Notes: generated by a model not told the origin, from the letters alone. Shown: positions 16,537 to 25,242, counted from the stretch's first letter. The stretch: DNA of 64,000 nt from Mucilaginibacter achroorhodeus (GCF_007846095.1 NZ_VOEI01000001.1:496001-560000); one strand, 5' to 3'. A program made the numbers and translations.

Positions 16537-19170
16537 CTAATTTATGTCAAGGATCTGCTCATCAACATTCCAGCCGTACAACTGTAACTGAAGTCTATCT
16601 TTTACGGTTTGAGGGTATTCTATTACAACCTTTTTGCTTTCGCCGGGCATTACAGACAAGTAGTTATCTGCAGTAAATGCCGGTAATACGCGCTGTTTTG
16701 TAGTGCTATTGATCAGCGCAAGGCGATTAAAGAATGCAACCGGACCACCTTTGGGGTTAGTTAGGCTTATTTCAACCTTGCCATTAGCTAATTGCTTTGC
16801 AAAAACATTCAGCTTTGCTTTCTTGATATACTGCAAACCGGAATATTCGCCATCCATATTGGGTAGCCAGTAAAAGTTATTACTTTGAACTTGCTTGCGT
16901 TCATCAAGCAATTGAACGCTCAGGAAAACGCCGTCTTTTTTGCGCAAGGCATCTACCTGTGATTTCAACGACAGAACCTTTTGGTATGATGACGCGCCGA
17001 TAGAAATAAATACCTGCGTCAGAAGCGAGTCGCGGCCGGCCATGTCATAGGTTTTAACTACCAGCATGTGGTTATTCAAATTCTTGAACCCGTTGTTGAT
17101 CGCAATAATGTTTCCATCTACAGGATTATAGGCTACGTGCACAGGCTCTGACCCGCTACGTAAACCATATAAACAAGCGTTAGCATCCAGGTAGTAATCG
17201 TACATCTGTCCGCGCAGCGCGGTCCATGGGTTTTGGGTTTTCCAGATGATTGAACCGGTATACCATTCCCACATATGAGAACTAAAGCCTTCCATCAAAG
17301 CACGATATTGGTCGTAGTTTACCAGTTGCGCCTTCATTGCAAAATCACGGGCGTCTTTAGCTTCACCGTAAGGCTTTATCGAATTCTCGTACCCTATGTA
17401 TTTGTGATAATCCCATACAGAGTCTACACTTTCCTTTTTACCATCAAACTTTGGCGCCTTTAAATTTGCAGCCGGAATAAAACGCTGTAATGATTCGTAA
17501 TCGCCTACACCAACAGACCCTACCTCTGAGTTAAACGGAAAGGTTTTATGCTGCCAAAAAGTGTTGATATTTTGTATACCGTAAGGGCCATCACCGTTGC
17601 CACCGTCGGTGTTGTAAGACATCTCTGCCGAATTTGAATAATCTATGAACCAGCGTGTACCATCCAGTTTGGGTAACAACTGATCGCGCAGCGGCACTAA
17701 AATATCATCAGGCGGAGGGATCTCGTTGCCACCACACCATATTGCCAGCGATGCGTGGTTACGTACCATTTTGATCTGGTCTTCTGCCGAACGCAAAAAC
17801 AGCGAATGATCGTCCGGGTATTTACGGCGTGTCCATTGGTCATCAGTTTTGGCCGGGTCTATCCAACGACCGTTACAATCACCAGACATCCAAAAATCTT
17901 GAAACACCAGCATACCATATTTATCGCAGGCGGCATAAAACTCCGGGCGCTCTATCATTGCCCCACCCCATATCCTGATGAGGTTAAGGTTCATATCGCG
18001 GTGATAACGTACTTCGGCATCATAACGGGCATCGCTGAAGCGCAGCATAGCGTCAGAGATGATCCAGTTACCACCCTTAATAAATATCTTTTGCCCGTTA
18101 ACAGCAATCTGCCTGCTATTGGTGATCTCGTTCCATTTGGTATCAATCTGGCGGATGCCTACCTGCATCTCTTGTTTATCAGAGAGAACTTTTCCACCCT
18201 CTGTAAACTCAAAGTTTGATGGATACAGATACTGTTCGCCATAACCGTTAGGCCACCAAAGTTTAGGATTATTCATGGTAAGCGCCGGCAAGGCAATTTC
18301 GGTAGTTGTATTTGCCGACAGAGTAACTTGTTTGCTTACCGTTTGACCGTTAATAGTATAGTTCAATAAGCCTGATACCGGTTTAGCCGTATTGTTCTGT
18401 AACTCTGCTGAGGTTTTGATGATAGCTGCATCCTGCTTAGCGCCGGGCAAGCGTACACCGGGCACAAGCGTTACCACGTGCGGCGCATTGATGCGCACGT
18501 TGCCTGTTTCCTGTATCGTCACCTTATCCCAAATACCAGTATTACGGTCGGCAGTGGGTTGTATCCAATCCCAACCTGCTGTGTATTGCATACCTACGTT
18601 GCGTGCAATGGTACCGTCGCCACCCTGGCCGCCATTTGGTTTACCGGCAACCGGCGCGGGGTGTACCAAAATAGCCAGCCTGTTTTTGCCATCTGCTTTA
18701 AGGTACTGCGTAATATTATGCGATTGACGGAGGAACATTCCCTGGGCATCATCAGCCTTTAACTTTTGCCCGTTGATGAAGATCTCGCAGGTATAATTTA
18801 TGCCCCGCAGGTTAAGGAAGACTGTCCGTCCTGCTGCAGGCTTTTTATGGGTAAAGTTGGTAACAAACCAATAGGTATAGTACGCATTGCCTTTGTAATA
18901 AATATCGGGAATCTGTTTATTGTTCATTCCATAAAATGGATCGGGCATTTTACGGTTGTTCACCAGTGTTGTAAGTACTGTTCCCGGCACCGTGGCGGGC
19001 ATCCACTGGTTAACGTTGTAGTCAGTCGCGCTTACCTGGCTGCCATTGGCTTTTAGCTCGTCGGCTTTGATGCATCGCCAGCCGCTGTTCAGTTCAGTTT
19101 CTGTCTGGGCTTTTGATAAGAAAGGAATTAAGAGAAAAAGGAGTAGCAAACGGCAGGCTGTAATCTTCAT
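16537..19170 (-). CDS. GH2 beta-mannosidase / exo-beta-D-glucosaminidase-like enzyme
   Basis: An 877-residue secreted retaining glycosidase (signal peptide 1-21, FLSKAQ) of family GH2 in the branch containing beta-mannosidases and exo-beta-D-glucosaminidases. Order: jelly-roll sugar-binding domain (about 25-220), Ig-like domain (about 225-345), TIM barrel (about 350-640), C-terminal beta domains. The acid/base is Glu483 in IWCGGNE and the nucleophile is Glu549 in FNSEVG; other barrel markers are NLIRIWGG and DFWMSGDCNGRW. It is not in the PUL operon but may act on a similar glycan. Mannosidase versus glucosaminidase activity cannot be decided by eye. Confidence 0.88.
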   Translation of the reverse strand: MKITACRLLLLFLLIPFLSKAQTETELNSGWRCIKADELKANGSQVSATDYNVNQWMPATVPGTVLTTLVNNRKMPDPFYGMNNKQIPDIYYKGNAYYTYWFVTNFTHKKPAAGRTVFLNLRGINYTCEIFINGQKLKADDAQGMFLRQSHNITQYLKADGKNRLAILVHPAPVAGKPNGGQGGDGTIARNVGMQYTAGWDWIQPTADRNTGIWDKVTIQETGNVRINAPHVVTLVPGVRLPGAKQDAAIIKTSAELQNNTAKPVSGLLNYTINGQTVSKQVTLSANTTTEIALPALTMNNPKLWWPNGYGEQYLYPSNFEFTEGGKVLSDKQEMQVGIRQIDTKWNEITNSRQIAVNGQKIFIKGGNWIISDAMLRFSDARYDAEVRYHRDMNLNLIRIWGGAMIERPEFYAACDKYGMLVFQDFWMSGDCNGRWIDPAKTDDQWTRRKYPDDHSLFLRSAEDQIKMVRNHASLAIWCGGNEIPPPDDILVPLRDQLLPKLDGTRWFIDYSNSAEMSYNTDGGNGDGPYGIQNINTFWQHKTFPFNSEVGSVGVGDYESLQRFIPAANLKAPKFDGKKESVDSVWDYHKYIGYENSIKPYGEAKDARDFAMKAQLVNYDQYRALMEGFSSHMWEWYTGSIIWKTQNPWTALRGQMYDYYLDANACLYGLRSGSEPVHVAYNPVDGNIIAINNGFKNLNNHMLVVKTYDMAGRDSLLTQVFISIGASSYQKVLSLKSQVDALRKKDGVFLSVQLLDERKQVQSNNFYWLPNMDGEYSGLQYIKKAKLNVFAKQLANGKVEISLTNPKGGPVAFFNRLALINSTTKQRVLPAFTADNYLSVMPGESKKVVIEYPQTVKDRLQLQLYGWNVDEQILDIN

Positions 19171-19251
19171 AGCTGATCAGTTATGGCCGCTAAGATAAGC
19201 TTAACAACATTATTTGGTATCTTTTAGTTAAAAAAGCGCACAGAATATCCC

Positions 19252-19875
19252 CTATAAATATTTGTAGACCGATCTGATGAGAAATGATAAACCCTTTTTC
19301 ACCTCTTCCCTGCCAGCTTTATCATTCACGTCGATGCCACAAAACTTACTGCCGTTTACCTTTGAAAAAAGGTCGAGGTAATAAGTACCGGATATGATGA
19401 CTGCCATTATAGCCCGAAACTGCGCTGAACGCTCGCCAAAATGCGGGTCGGTGATATATTGCATTAGCATTTCGCCATTGGCCTCCTGGGCGTCTATCAG
19501 TTTTCTGAGTGAGTCCCGTTCTTCAGTCAATGTCCACAATAAGATCTTTTGAAATGCTTCGTCCTTGTAAACATAATCAAACTGCGATTGCACCATTGCT
19601 TCAACAAACTTGGCACCGCCACCGCTAAGATCGGGCACTTCATCACCCTTTACGTTACTCCAGAAATCCTTAAGCCTGATGTACTCGTCTATGAGCTGGT
19701 CTTTACCCCCGAAATATTTATAGATAAGCTTTTTATCTAAACCGGCGGCCCTGGCGATATCGTTCACCTTAAGCGCAGCAAACCCTTTGGTAGTGAGAAT
19801 CTCCTCAACCGCAGCCAAAAACTTTTGGCGTGTTTGCTCTTTATTGCGCATAGCGCCGGGATTTTCTTTTTCCAT
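19252..19875 (-). CDS. TetR-family transcriptional regulator
   Basis: A 207-residue regulator starting MEKENPGAMRNKEQTRQ, with the TetR helix-turn-helix at about 38-57 (VNDIARAAGLDKKLIYKYFG) and an all-helical ligand/dimer domain. A longer reading frame extends 75 bp upstream, but it runs toward the tRNA terminator and adds a hydrophobic stretch not found in TetR proteins, so the ATG at 19873-19875 is preferred. It lies 81 bp upstream of the GH2 gene on the same strand and could control it. The ligand is unknown. Confidence 0.9.
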   Translation of the reverse strand: MEKENPGAMRNKEQTRQKFLAAVEEILTTKGFAALKVNDIARAAGLDKKLIYKYFGGKDQLIDEYIRLKDFWSNVKGDEVPDLSGGGAKFVEAMVQSQFDYVYKDEAFQKILLWTLTEERDSLRKLIDAQEANGEMLMQYITDPHFGERSAQFRAIMAVIISGTYYLDLFSKVNGSKFCGIDVNDKAGREEVKKGLSFLIRSVYKYL

Positions 19876-19937
19876 TGGGGGATGATAAAGCAAAAGCGAT
19901 ATAAAAATAGCAAAAAATGACGGGGCAAGCGGCAAAT

Positions 19938-19967
19938 AAAAAAGCCTCACATTGCTGTGAGGCTTTT
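19938..19967 (-). terminator. Terminator of tRNA-Asn
   Basis: AAAAGCCTCAC (19940-19950) and GTGAGGCTTTT (19957-19967) form a perfect 11-bp stem with loop ATTGCT, followed on the minus strand by TTTTTTATTT. It abuts the CCA end of tRNA-Asn. The A-run on the other side could let it act in both directions. Confidence 0.9.
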
Positions 19968-20043
19968 GGCTCCTGAAGCTGGACTCGAACCAGCGACCCT
20001 CTGATTAACAGTCAGATGCTCTAACCGGCTGAGCTATTCAGGA
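19967..20043 (-). tRNA. tRNA-Asn (anticodon GTT)
   Basis: A complete cloverleaf can be drawn on the minus strand: acceptor TCCTGAA with TTCAGGA, D-arm AGCTCAGCCGGTTAGAGC, anticodon arm CTGACTGTTAATCAG with anticodon GTT, and T-arm GCTGGTTCGAGTCCAGC. The discriminator base is G at 19970 and the CCA is encoded (19967-19969). Confidence 0.97.
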
Positions 20044-20065
20044 GTGTTTTCCGGTTTGGAGAGTG

Positions 20066-20096
20066 CAAAAGTATGTTTTCTGATGATATTTCACAA
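20066..20096 (-). promoter_or_regulatory. Promoter of tRNA-Asn
   Basis: On the minus strand TTG (20094-20096), a 20-bp spacer and TACTTTTG (20066-20073) fit the Bacteroidota housekeeping promoter TTTG-N19-21-TAnnTTTG. Transcription would start about 15 bp upstream of the mature tRNA. Confidence 0.75.
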
Positions 20097-20129
20097 TATT
20101 TGCACAAAAAAATTTTAAAAATATTTTAC

Positions 20130-21044
20130 ATGAGTTTGTTAACCATTGGTACTGTGGCGTTTGACGCAATCGAGACCCCTTTCGGCAAAACCGATAAAAT
20201 CATTGGAGGCTCTGCTACCTACGCAAGTTTGGCCGCTTCTTACTTTTATGACCAGATAAAAATTGTTGCCGTAGTAGGCGACGACTTCCCCCAGGAAGAG
20301 ATAAAAGGCTTTAATGACCACCACATAGATACCGAAGGCTTACAGATAAAGCAGGGCGAAAAGTCATTTTTCTGGAGCGGCAAGTACCACAACGATATGA
20401 ACAGCCGCGATACCCTGGTGACCGACCTTAACGTACTGGCCGACTTTGACCCTATCATCCCGGAAAGCTACCAGGACTGCGAATATTTGTTCTTAGGTAA
20501 TTTAACCCCGCAGGTACAGCAAACGGTTATCAACCGCCTTAAAAACCGCCCTAAACTAATTGCGATGGACACCATGAACTTTTGGATGGATATTGCAATG
20601 GACGACCTGCTGGAAACCATTAAAATGGTTGACGTATTAATTATCAACGATGCGGAAGCACGCCAGTTATCAGGCGAATACTCATTGGTGAAAGCTGCGC
20701 GCAAAATTTTAACGCTTGGCCCAAAATACCTCATCATTAAAAAAGGTGAACACGGGGCATTGTTATTCCATGAAGATCACGTTTTCTCGGCCCCTGCCCT
20801 TCCACTTGCCGAAGTATTTGACCCAACCGGCGCCGGTGATACCTTTGCCGGTGGTTTTATCGGTTATATGGCTAAAGTAGGTACGGTAAATTTCAACAAC
20901 ATGAAAAACGCCATCATCTTCGGATCTGCACTGGCATCATTCTGCGTTGAGAAATTTGGCCCCGAGAAAATCAAGAACTTAAGCCAGGAAGAAGTTAACG
21001 CACGCGTACAGCAGTTTGTTAGCCTGGCATCTTTCGAGATATAA
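20130..21044 (+). CDS. PfkB/ribokinase-family carbohydrate kinase
   Basis: A 304-residue cytosolic kinase of the ribokinase fold. Visible markers are the N-terminal GGSATYASLAAS segment (26-37), the middle LIINDAEARQLSG and the C-terminal PfkB signature DPTGAGDTFAGG (231-242), with Asp237 as catalytic base. The ATG at 20130 is chosen because an upstream in-frame start adds 19 residues unlike the family and overlaps the tRNA promoter region. Substrate (a sugar or nucleoside) is not clear; no other sugar gene adjoins it. Confidence 0.85.
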   Translation: MSLLTIGTVAFDAIETPFGKTDKIIGGSATYASLAASYFYDQIKIVAVVGDDFPQEEIKGFNDHHIDTEGLQIKQGEKSFFWSGKYHNDMNSRDTLVTDLNVLADFDPIIPESYQDCEYLFLGNLTPQVQQTVINRLKNRPKLIAMDTMNFWMDIAMDDLLETIKMVDVLIINDAEARQLSGEYSLVKAARKILTLGPKYLIIKKGEHGALLFHEDHVFSAPALPLAEVFDPTGAGDTFAGGFIGYMAKVGTVNFNNMKNAIIFGSALASFCVEKFGPEKIKNLSQEEVNARVQQFVSLASFEI

Positions 21045-21053
21045 GCCATTTAG

Positions 21054-21177
21054 ATGTGCAGATTACAGATGTGCAGATATGCAAATTAAAACTGCGTATA
21101 TCTGTGATCTGCACCATTCTTTTGCAGTATACATGAAATTAGATTTAATGGCATCTGCACATCTGTAATCTGCACAT
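21054..21177. repeat. 25-bp perfect inverted repeat between convergent genes
   Basis: Positions 21054-21078 are the exact reverse complement of 21153-21177 (25 bp, built from repeats of the GTGCAGAT word). The 74-bp centre carries degenerate copies of the same word, e.g. ATCTGTGATCTGCAC. It lies between the convergent PfkB kinase and ABC ATPase genes and could fold into a long hairpin acting as a bidirectional terminator. The shape suggests a dispersed intergenic repeat family. Confidence 0.85.
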
Positions 21178-21188
21178 TTGCACATCCA

Positions 21189-22187
21189 TTAATACTCTAA
21201 CCACTTCTTCACTTTTATACCTACCACATCACCTTCCCTGTAAGCATCAGGCTCATTATTTACAGCACGGAGAATAACGTCGTTACTTTCCAATATCAGA
21301 TCTTCATAAAAACCTTTAAAAAGCACTTCTTTAACCTGCCATTCGTTGGTTTTAAGCATGGTGGCAATGCGTATCCACTCAGGGTAAATTACAACGGTTT
21401 GTTTATCAATATTAATGTCGCATTGTTTAGCTTCATCGGCAGTAAGTACATTGCAGTTGGTTAGTAATTCAGCAGTATATAAATTCCTCGGATTGTTATA
21501 AAGCTCCTTTGGATGCCCGGTTTCAACAATTTCTCCATTCTTAAGCACTATTAGTTCATCGGCCATGGAAAGCACTTCAGCAGGATCGTGAGACACCATG
21601 ATCACGGTAATGCCAGTTTCCTTCACTATCTGCCTGATATCGTGTTGCAGGCCTTCTCTAAAAGATGTATCAACCTGGTTAAATGGTTCATCAAGCAATA
21701 AAATCTGCGGGCGCGTGATAATGGCTCTTGCAATCGCTACGCGTTGTTTTTCGCCGCCGCTGAGGTCGGAAACACGTTTTAGAGCCAGGTGCATCATATT
21801 CAACTGTCGCAATACCTGCTCCGTTTTTTCCTCTTTGGCCTGCACATTGGTATTGGGCAGCATAGCCGAAACATTGTCCCATACCCGGGCGAATAAATTA
21901 AGGTCATCAGTATGCTGGGTAACCATTTTCATGGCATCATGGCCGGGGATAAGTTTTTCTTCAGGCCCCCAAATCCGTTCACCGTTAAAAGATACGGTGC
22001 CGCTATCAGGAGAGAGCAAACCGTATAGCAGGCGTAGCAACGTACTTTTCCCGCTACCGCTTTCGCCTATAATGGCCGTAATTTTACCAGGCGTTACATC
22101 CAGTGAGATATTGCTTACTCCTGATTGTACTGCCCCGCCATATGATCTGCTTACGCCATCTGCCCGTAAAAAAGTTTCGTTAGCCAT
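21189..22187 (-). CDS. ABC transporter ATP-binding protein with C-terminal TOBE-like domain
   Basis: A 332-residue ABC ATPase with Walker A GESGSGKST (41-49), Q-loop near 91, signature LSGGE (142-146), Walker B LLLDEP (163-168) and the switch His in MVSHD. Residues from about 245 on, with YPEWIRIAT and a final strand pattern, resemble a TOBE regulatory domain of PotA/CysA/ModC importers. An upstream TTG would add three residues; the ATG at 22185-22187 is more likely. No permease or binding-protein gene is next to it, so the transporter partner must be elsewhere. Substrate unknown. Confidence 0.85.
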   Translation of the reverse strand: MANETFLRADGVSRSYGGAVQSGVSNISLDVTPGKITAIIGESGSGKSTLLRLLYGLLSPDSGTVSFNGERIWGPEEKLIPGHDAMKMVTQHTDDLNLFARVWDNVSAMLPNTNVQAKEEKTEQVLRQLNMMHLALKRVSDLSGGEKQRVAIARAIITRPQILLLDEPFNQVDTSFREGLQHDIRQIVKETGITVIMVSHDPAEVLSMADELIVLKNGEIVETGHPKELYNNPRNLYTAELLTNCNVLTADEAKQCDINIDKQTVVIYPEWIRIATMLKTNEWQVKEVLFKGFYEDLILESNDVILRAVNNEPDAYREGDVVGIKVKKWLEY

Positions 22188-22242
22188 AAAGGCCAAAGAT
22201 AAATATTAAAGGCACTTCCGCGGAGAGGCAATTTGCAGACAT

Positions 22243-22276
22243 AAAAAAAGGATATTCATTATAATGAACATCCCTT
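22243..22276 (-). terminator. Terminator of the ECF sigma/OMP operon
   Basis: On the minus strand the palindrome TTCATTATAATGAA flanked by GGAT/ATCC (22250-22273) is followed by a run of seven T residues, giving a standard intrinsic terminator about 23 bp after the outer-membrane barrel gene. Confidence 0.85.
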
Positions 22277-22298
22277 AAAAGATTCTATAATGCGCTGC

Positions 22299-23105
22299 TT
22301 ACCAACCCACGCTCATACCGAAATTAAATTGTTTTAGGCCGTCCTGCGCCGGGCTGTTATCAAACATGTTGTTGAAATAGTATTTAGCGAATATGCCAAT
22401 AGCTCCGTAACCTATGCGCGCTGCCGCACCATAGCGGAATTTAGCAAAATGATAATCGCCGCTCAGTTTGGTATCACCCTGGCTGCTTTCCTGTTTTAGG
22501 CTATTGCTGATACGAATGCCCAGGTCCGGACCAACCACAAAATGGAACCTGCGGCCGTCGGCATCATCATGCGTACGGAAATCAAACGAGATAGGTATGC
22601 GGATGTATGTAGCGGATAAACGGTTCTTGCTGTACTGCACATCATCCTGGGTGTAAGTAAGCGCATTACCGCCGCGTTGTATGGTGATGTTGTTGCGCAG
22701 GCGTAAATTAGTCCAGTCAAAACCACCGGCTACATAGAACCTGAACGAACTGCTGAAGCGGTAACCTAACTGCAGCACATCAAAACCGATACTACTGCTG
22801 CGCCATGAGCGATAATTTAAGAAACTGTTAGTTGGTGATAGCGTAAAGCTGCCATTATCATTCAATGTTGTTAAACCGATGTCAAAACGGGTAAAGGTAA
22901 GCCCGAATGAAAAACCCGGCGCTTTTGACGCGCGGCGGGTGGTATCGTTGATATTCACCTGCGCTACATCGTCGCCGAAGCCAAGTCGGATGCGTGTGCG
23001 CCTGCTTTTGGTGGTATCAGTTTTAACGGAATCAATAGTGGTGGTTTGGGCAAAAAGCGATGTAGCGGCCAAGCCTATAATGATGGTAAAGAGAAGGCGT
23101 TTCAT
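22299..23105 (-). CDS. Outer membrane beta-barrel protein (porin-like)
   Basis: A 268-residue protein with signal peptide (1-19, SLFAQ) and alternating hydrophobic/aromatic strands such as GFSFGLTFTRFDIGL, FRFYVAGGFDW and FRYGAAARIGYGAIGIFAKYYF, ending in a terminal aromatic VGW as in barrels inserted by BamA. It fits the PorT-like/OMP_b-brl families. It is the last gene of the sigma/anti-sigma operon, so it is probably a member of that envelope regulon. Function unknown. Confidence 0.8.
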   Translation of the reverse strand: MKRLLFTIIIGLAATSLFAQTTTIDSVKTDTTKSRRTRIRLGFGDDVAQVNINDTTRRASKAPGFSFGLTFTRFDIGLTTLNDNGSFTLSPTNSFLNYRSWRSSSIGFDVLQLGYRFSSSFRFYVAGGFDWTNLRLRNNITIQRGGNALTYTQDDVQYSKNRLSATYIRIPISFDFRTHDDADGRRFHFVVGPDLGIRISNSLKQESSQGDTKLSGDYHFAKFRYGAAARIGYGAIGIFAKYYFNNMFDNSPAQDGLKQFNFGMSVGW

Positions 23106-23126
23106 GTTCTGTAATGTACTTTAAAA

Positions 23127-23900
23127 TTATCTACTTTGTTTTTTTATTTTGATGAAACCGAGGTTAAGGCCTGTAACATTCGGTTCATCTTCGTCTTTGC
23201 TTGAAAATTCTATCAGCTTATCTTTTCGTTTATCAATCTTACTTACAACTGCGTTTAAAAGGTCGCCGATGCCGCGTATTTTGTGTTTGCGTACCGGTGC
23301 AGCAGCAAGTTCTGTTTTAGCCGATTCCTTATCGGCAGCCAATGTTGATGGCGCTAAATGTTCATCTATCTTCTCTGCAAGCGGCACATCTTTATCGGGC
23401 ACCGTAAATTTAATGCCTAAAGGCTTTTGCGAAGGCAACTGTGCAAGCTGTTCCTGCGGTTCAGTAACTTCCAGTGGTTTTGCCTTTACCGGCAACAACT
23501 CACGCTCCGGTTGTCGGAAATCCCTGTCAACAACAGCTCTTACCTTCGATGTTGGCTTAACCTTATTTACCGGTTCTTTAACCACGTTTGCAATAAGGGG
23601 TTCAATTACTTTAACATCTTTAATGTCGTTAGTTCTTTCTCCAGCCGGTTCCGGTTTCTTTACACCTTTTACTGCCGCTACCTGCTGGTTTTGATTTACA
23701 TGCACTTTGTTACCCAAAAAATAGATACCAACCGTTAACATTGCCAGTAAACTTGCGGCAATGCTTAGGTAAATACCCAAAGGTTTGCGCTTGTTTTTAT
23801 CTAAATCAGCAGAAATGCCTTTCCATACATGGCGCGATGGTTCAACTTCCAGATCGCTCAGCTTATCGCTGAACAAACGGTCGAGATCTTTATCCTGCAT
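23127..23900 (-). CDS. Membrane protein, putative anti-sigma factor
   Basis: A 257-residue protein with a short cytoplasmic N-terminus (MQDKDLDRLFSDKLSDLEVEP, then HVWKGISADLDKNK), one membrane helix at about 42-63 and a long Lys/Pro/Glu-rich periplasmic part. This layout and the WKGI element resemble Bacteroidota anti-sigma factors. It starts 11 bp inside the upstream ECF sigma gene (23890-23900 shared), which supports translational coupling and a direct sigma/anti-sigma pairing. There is no FecR signature, so it is not tied to a TonB receptor. Confidence 0.65.
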   Translation of the reverse strand: MQDKDLDRLFSDKLSDLEVEPSRHVWKGISADLDKNKRKPLGIYLSIAASLLAMLTVGIYFLGNKVHVNQNQQVAAVKGVKKPEPAGERTNDIKDVKVIEPLIANVVKEPVNKVKPTSKVRAVVDRDFRQPERELLPVKAKPLEVTEPQEQLAQLPSQKPLGIKFTVPDKDVPLAEKIDEHLAPSTLAADKESAKTELAAAPVRKHKIRGIGDLLNAVVSKIDKRKDKLIEFSSKDEDEPNVTGLNLGFIKIKKQSR

Positions 23901-24462
23901 AGTTATATTTTTTGTTGTCCAACTTTAAAACCTGTTCTTTAAGTATCGCCCTTGCCCTTGACAATTGCGACTTTGATGCCCCCTCGCTAATGCACATGAT
24001 ATCCGCTATTTCTTTATGCGAATAGCCGTCAATGGCGTACATATTAAATACCATCCGATAACCCGGCGATAGTGCTTTAATAAGCTCCAGCAGGTCTTTG
24101 GCCTCCAAACTACTTGCTGCTGCTGCCTCTGCCGACGGTTCCTGCACCGTTTCACCTAACTCTACCACCTGCATCATTTTATGATGCTTACGATAGTATT
24201 CTATCGAGCTGTGCACCATAATGCGCCTCACCCAGCCCTCAAAAGAGCCGTCGCCACGATAGTCCGCAATTTTAGCAAACACCCTCACAAAACCATTTTG
24301 AAGCATATCTTCGGCCTCCATACGGTCGGTAGCATAGCGCATGCAAACGCCCAGCATTTTTGAGGCAAACTGTTTGTACAGCTGCTCCTGAGCTTTGCGC
24401 TGCCCGGCTATACATCGGCTTACCAGTTCGTTAATCGTGTGCTTAGGTTCCAAAAACATCAT
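23890..24462 (-). CDS. ECF-type RNA polymerase sigma factor
   Basis: A 190-residue sigma-70 family factor. Region 2 (about 20-90) includes RYATDRMEAEDMLQNGFVRVF and a W-containing GSFEGWVRRIM element; region 4 (about 125-175) includes LSPGYRMVFNMYAIDGYSH followed by a helix-turn-helix with ISEGASKSQLSRAR. It would direct RNA polymerase to envelope-related promoters when released from the overlapping anti-sigma candidate. Two adjacent ATGs are possible starts; the first is used. Confidence 0.92.
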   Translation of the reverse strand: MMFLEPKHTINELVSRCIAGQRKAQEQLYKQFASKMLGVCMRYATDRMEAEDMLQNGFVRVFAKIADYRGDGSFEGWVRRIMVHSSIEYYRKHHKMMQVVELGETVQEPSAEAAAASSLEAKDLLELIKALSPGYRMVFNMYAIDGYSHKEIADIMCISEGASKSQLSRARAILKEQVLKLDNKKYNYAG

Positions 24463-24512
24463 TTATTTATTAGTAAGATGTTAGTGTTGATGTTTTGGTT
24501 GCATGTGGTGAT

Positions 24513-24544
24513 AAAAAAATAAAACTTCTAAAAGTTAGAAGTTT
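24513..24544 (-). terminator. Terminator of the heme gene cluster (after hemJ)
   Basis: AAACTTCTA (24522-24530) pairs with TAGAAGTTT (24536-24544), followed on the minus strand by TTATTTTTTTAT. It lies about 40 bp downstream of hemJ and ahead of the sigma-factor gene. Confidence 0.8.
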
Positions 24545-24581
24545 AAGTTAGTCTAAGATAATAAGAAACACGAATGGATAT

Positions 24582-25118
24582 TTACTTCCTTTCCCTAAAA
24601 CGCTTATAGATCTTCACAGCCATCATCAGGATAACGCTGAAAGCGATAATGCCTACAACACCGAAGATCCAGTTTAAAGAATTTTTAAGTACAACCAGGA
24701 AAACAATTGCAAAGAGAATTATGGTAGCCAGTTCGTTCCATAAACGGAGCTGGGTGGATGTCCAAGTGAATTTGCCACTGGCCATGGCCTTCATTTTGTT
24801 TTGGCAGATGAAGTGATAAACCAGCAGACCGACAACAAACAATAGCTTAATGATAAGCCAGCCCGGCCATATCATGTACCACTTGTGGAGGTGTATCATT
24901 AAAGCACCGGCAATAACCACCAGATACATACTCGGCGTGGTGATTATCCACCATAACTTGCGTTCCATCAATTCAAATTGCTCTGAAAGAATGGTGCGGG
25001 CAGGCTCAGGTTTTTCTTGTGCCTCAGTGTGATAGATAAAAAGGCGTACCATGTAAAAAAGCCCCGCCATCCAGCAGACTACAAATATGATATGTATGGC
25101 TAAAACGTATTGGTACAT
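24582..25118 (-). CDS. hemJ: Protoporphyrinogen oxidase HemJ
   Basis: A 178-residue inner-membrane protein (four to five helices) of the HemJ/UPF0093 family, which oxidises protoporphyrinogen IX to protoporphyrin IX. The N-terminus AIHIIFVVCWMAGLFYMVRL matches the family, with the essential-type His9 and Lys92 (PGWLIIKL). The ATG at 25116-25118 is preferred over a TTG 15 bp upstream because the family begins a few residues before this His. It is the last gene of the heme cluster and is separated from hemE by a 125-bp gap with an inverted repeat. Confidence 0.9.
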   Translation of the reverse strand: MYQYVLAIHIIFVVCWMAGLFYMVRLFIYHTEAQEKPEPARTILSEQFELMERKLWWIITTPSMYLVVIAGALMIHLHKWYMIWPGWLIIKLLFVVGLLVYHFICQNKMKAMASGKFTWTSTQLRLWNELATIILFAIVFLVVLKNSLNWIFGVVGIIAFSVILMMAVKIYKRFRERK

Positions 25119-25138
25119 GATGCCTATTAGCAAACCGT

Positions 25139-25224
25139 GTCATTGCGAGGAGCGTAGCGACGTGGCAATCTCGTCGCATGAGTATTGAACGTGAAGAGAT
25201 TGCCACGCTGTCGCTCGCAATGAC
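25139..25224. repeat. Interspersed inverted repeat between hemE and hemJ
   Basis: The left arm (25139-25172), starting GTCATTGCGAG and ending GGCAATCTC, is complementary with a few mismatches to the right arm (25196-25224), starting GAGATTGCCACG and ending CGCAATGAC. The 86-bp unit is built like the REP-type intergenic elements that are dispersed in many Bacteroidota and other genomes. It lies inside the heme cluster and would form a stable RNA hairpin between hemE and hemJ. Confidence 0.85.
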
Positions 25225-25242
25225 ATAATTATTTATTATGAT

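Noticed and set aside
19876..19950. N-terminal extension of the TetR regulator
   Set aside because: It adds a hydrophobic stretch not typical of TetR proteins and runs into the tRNA terminator; the ATG at 19873-19875 fits better.
24181..24363. Plus-strand 60-residue ORF inside the sigma factor gene
   Set aside because: Antisense shadow; the sigma factor frame has clear region 2 and region 4 motifs.
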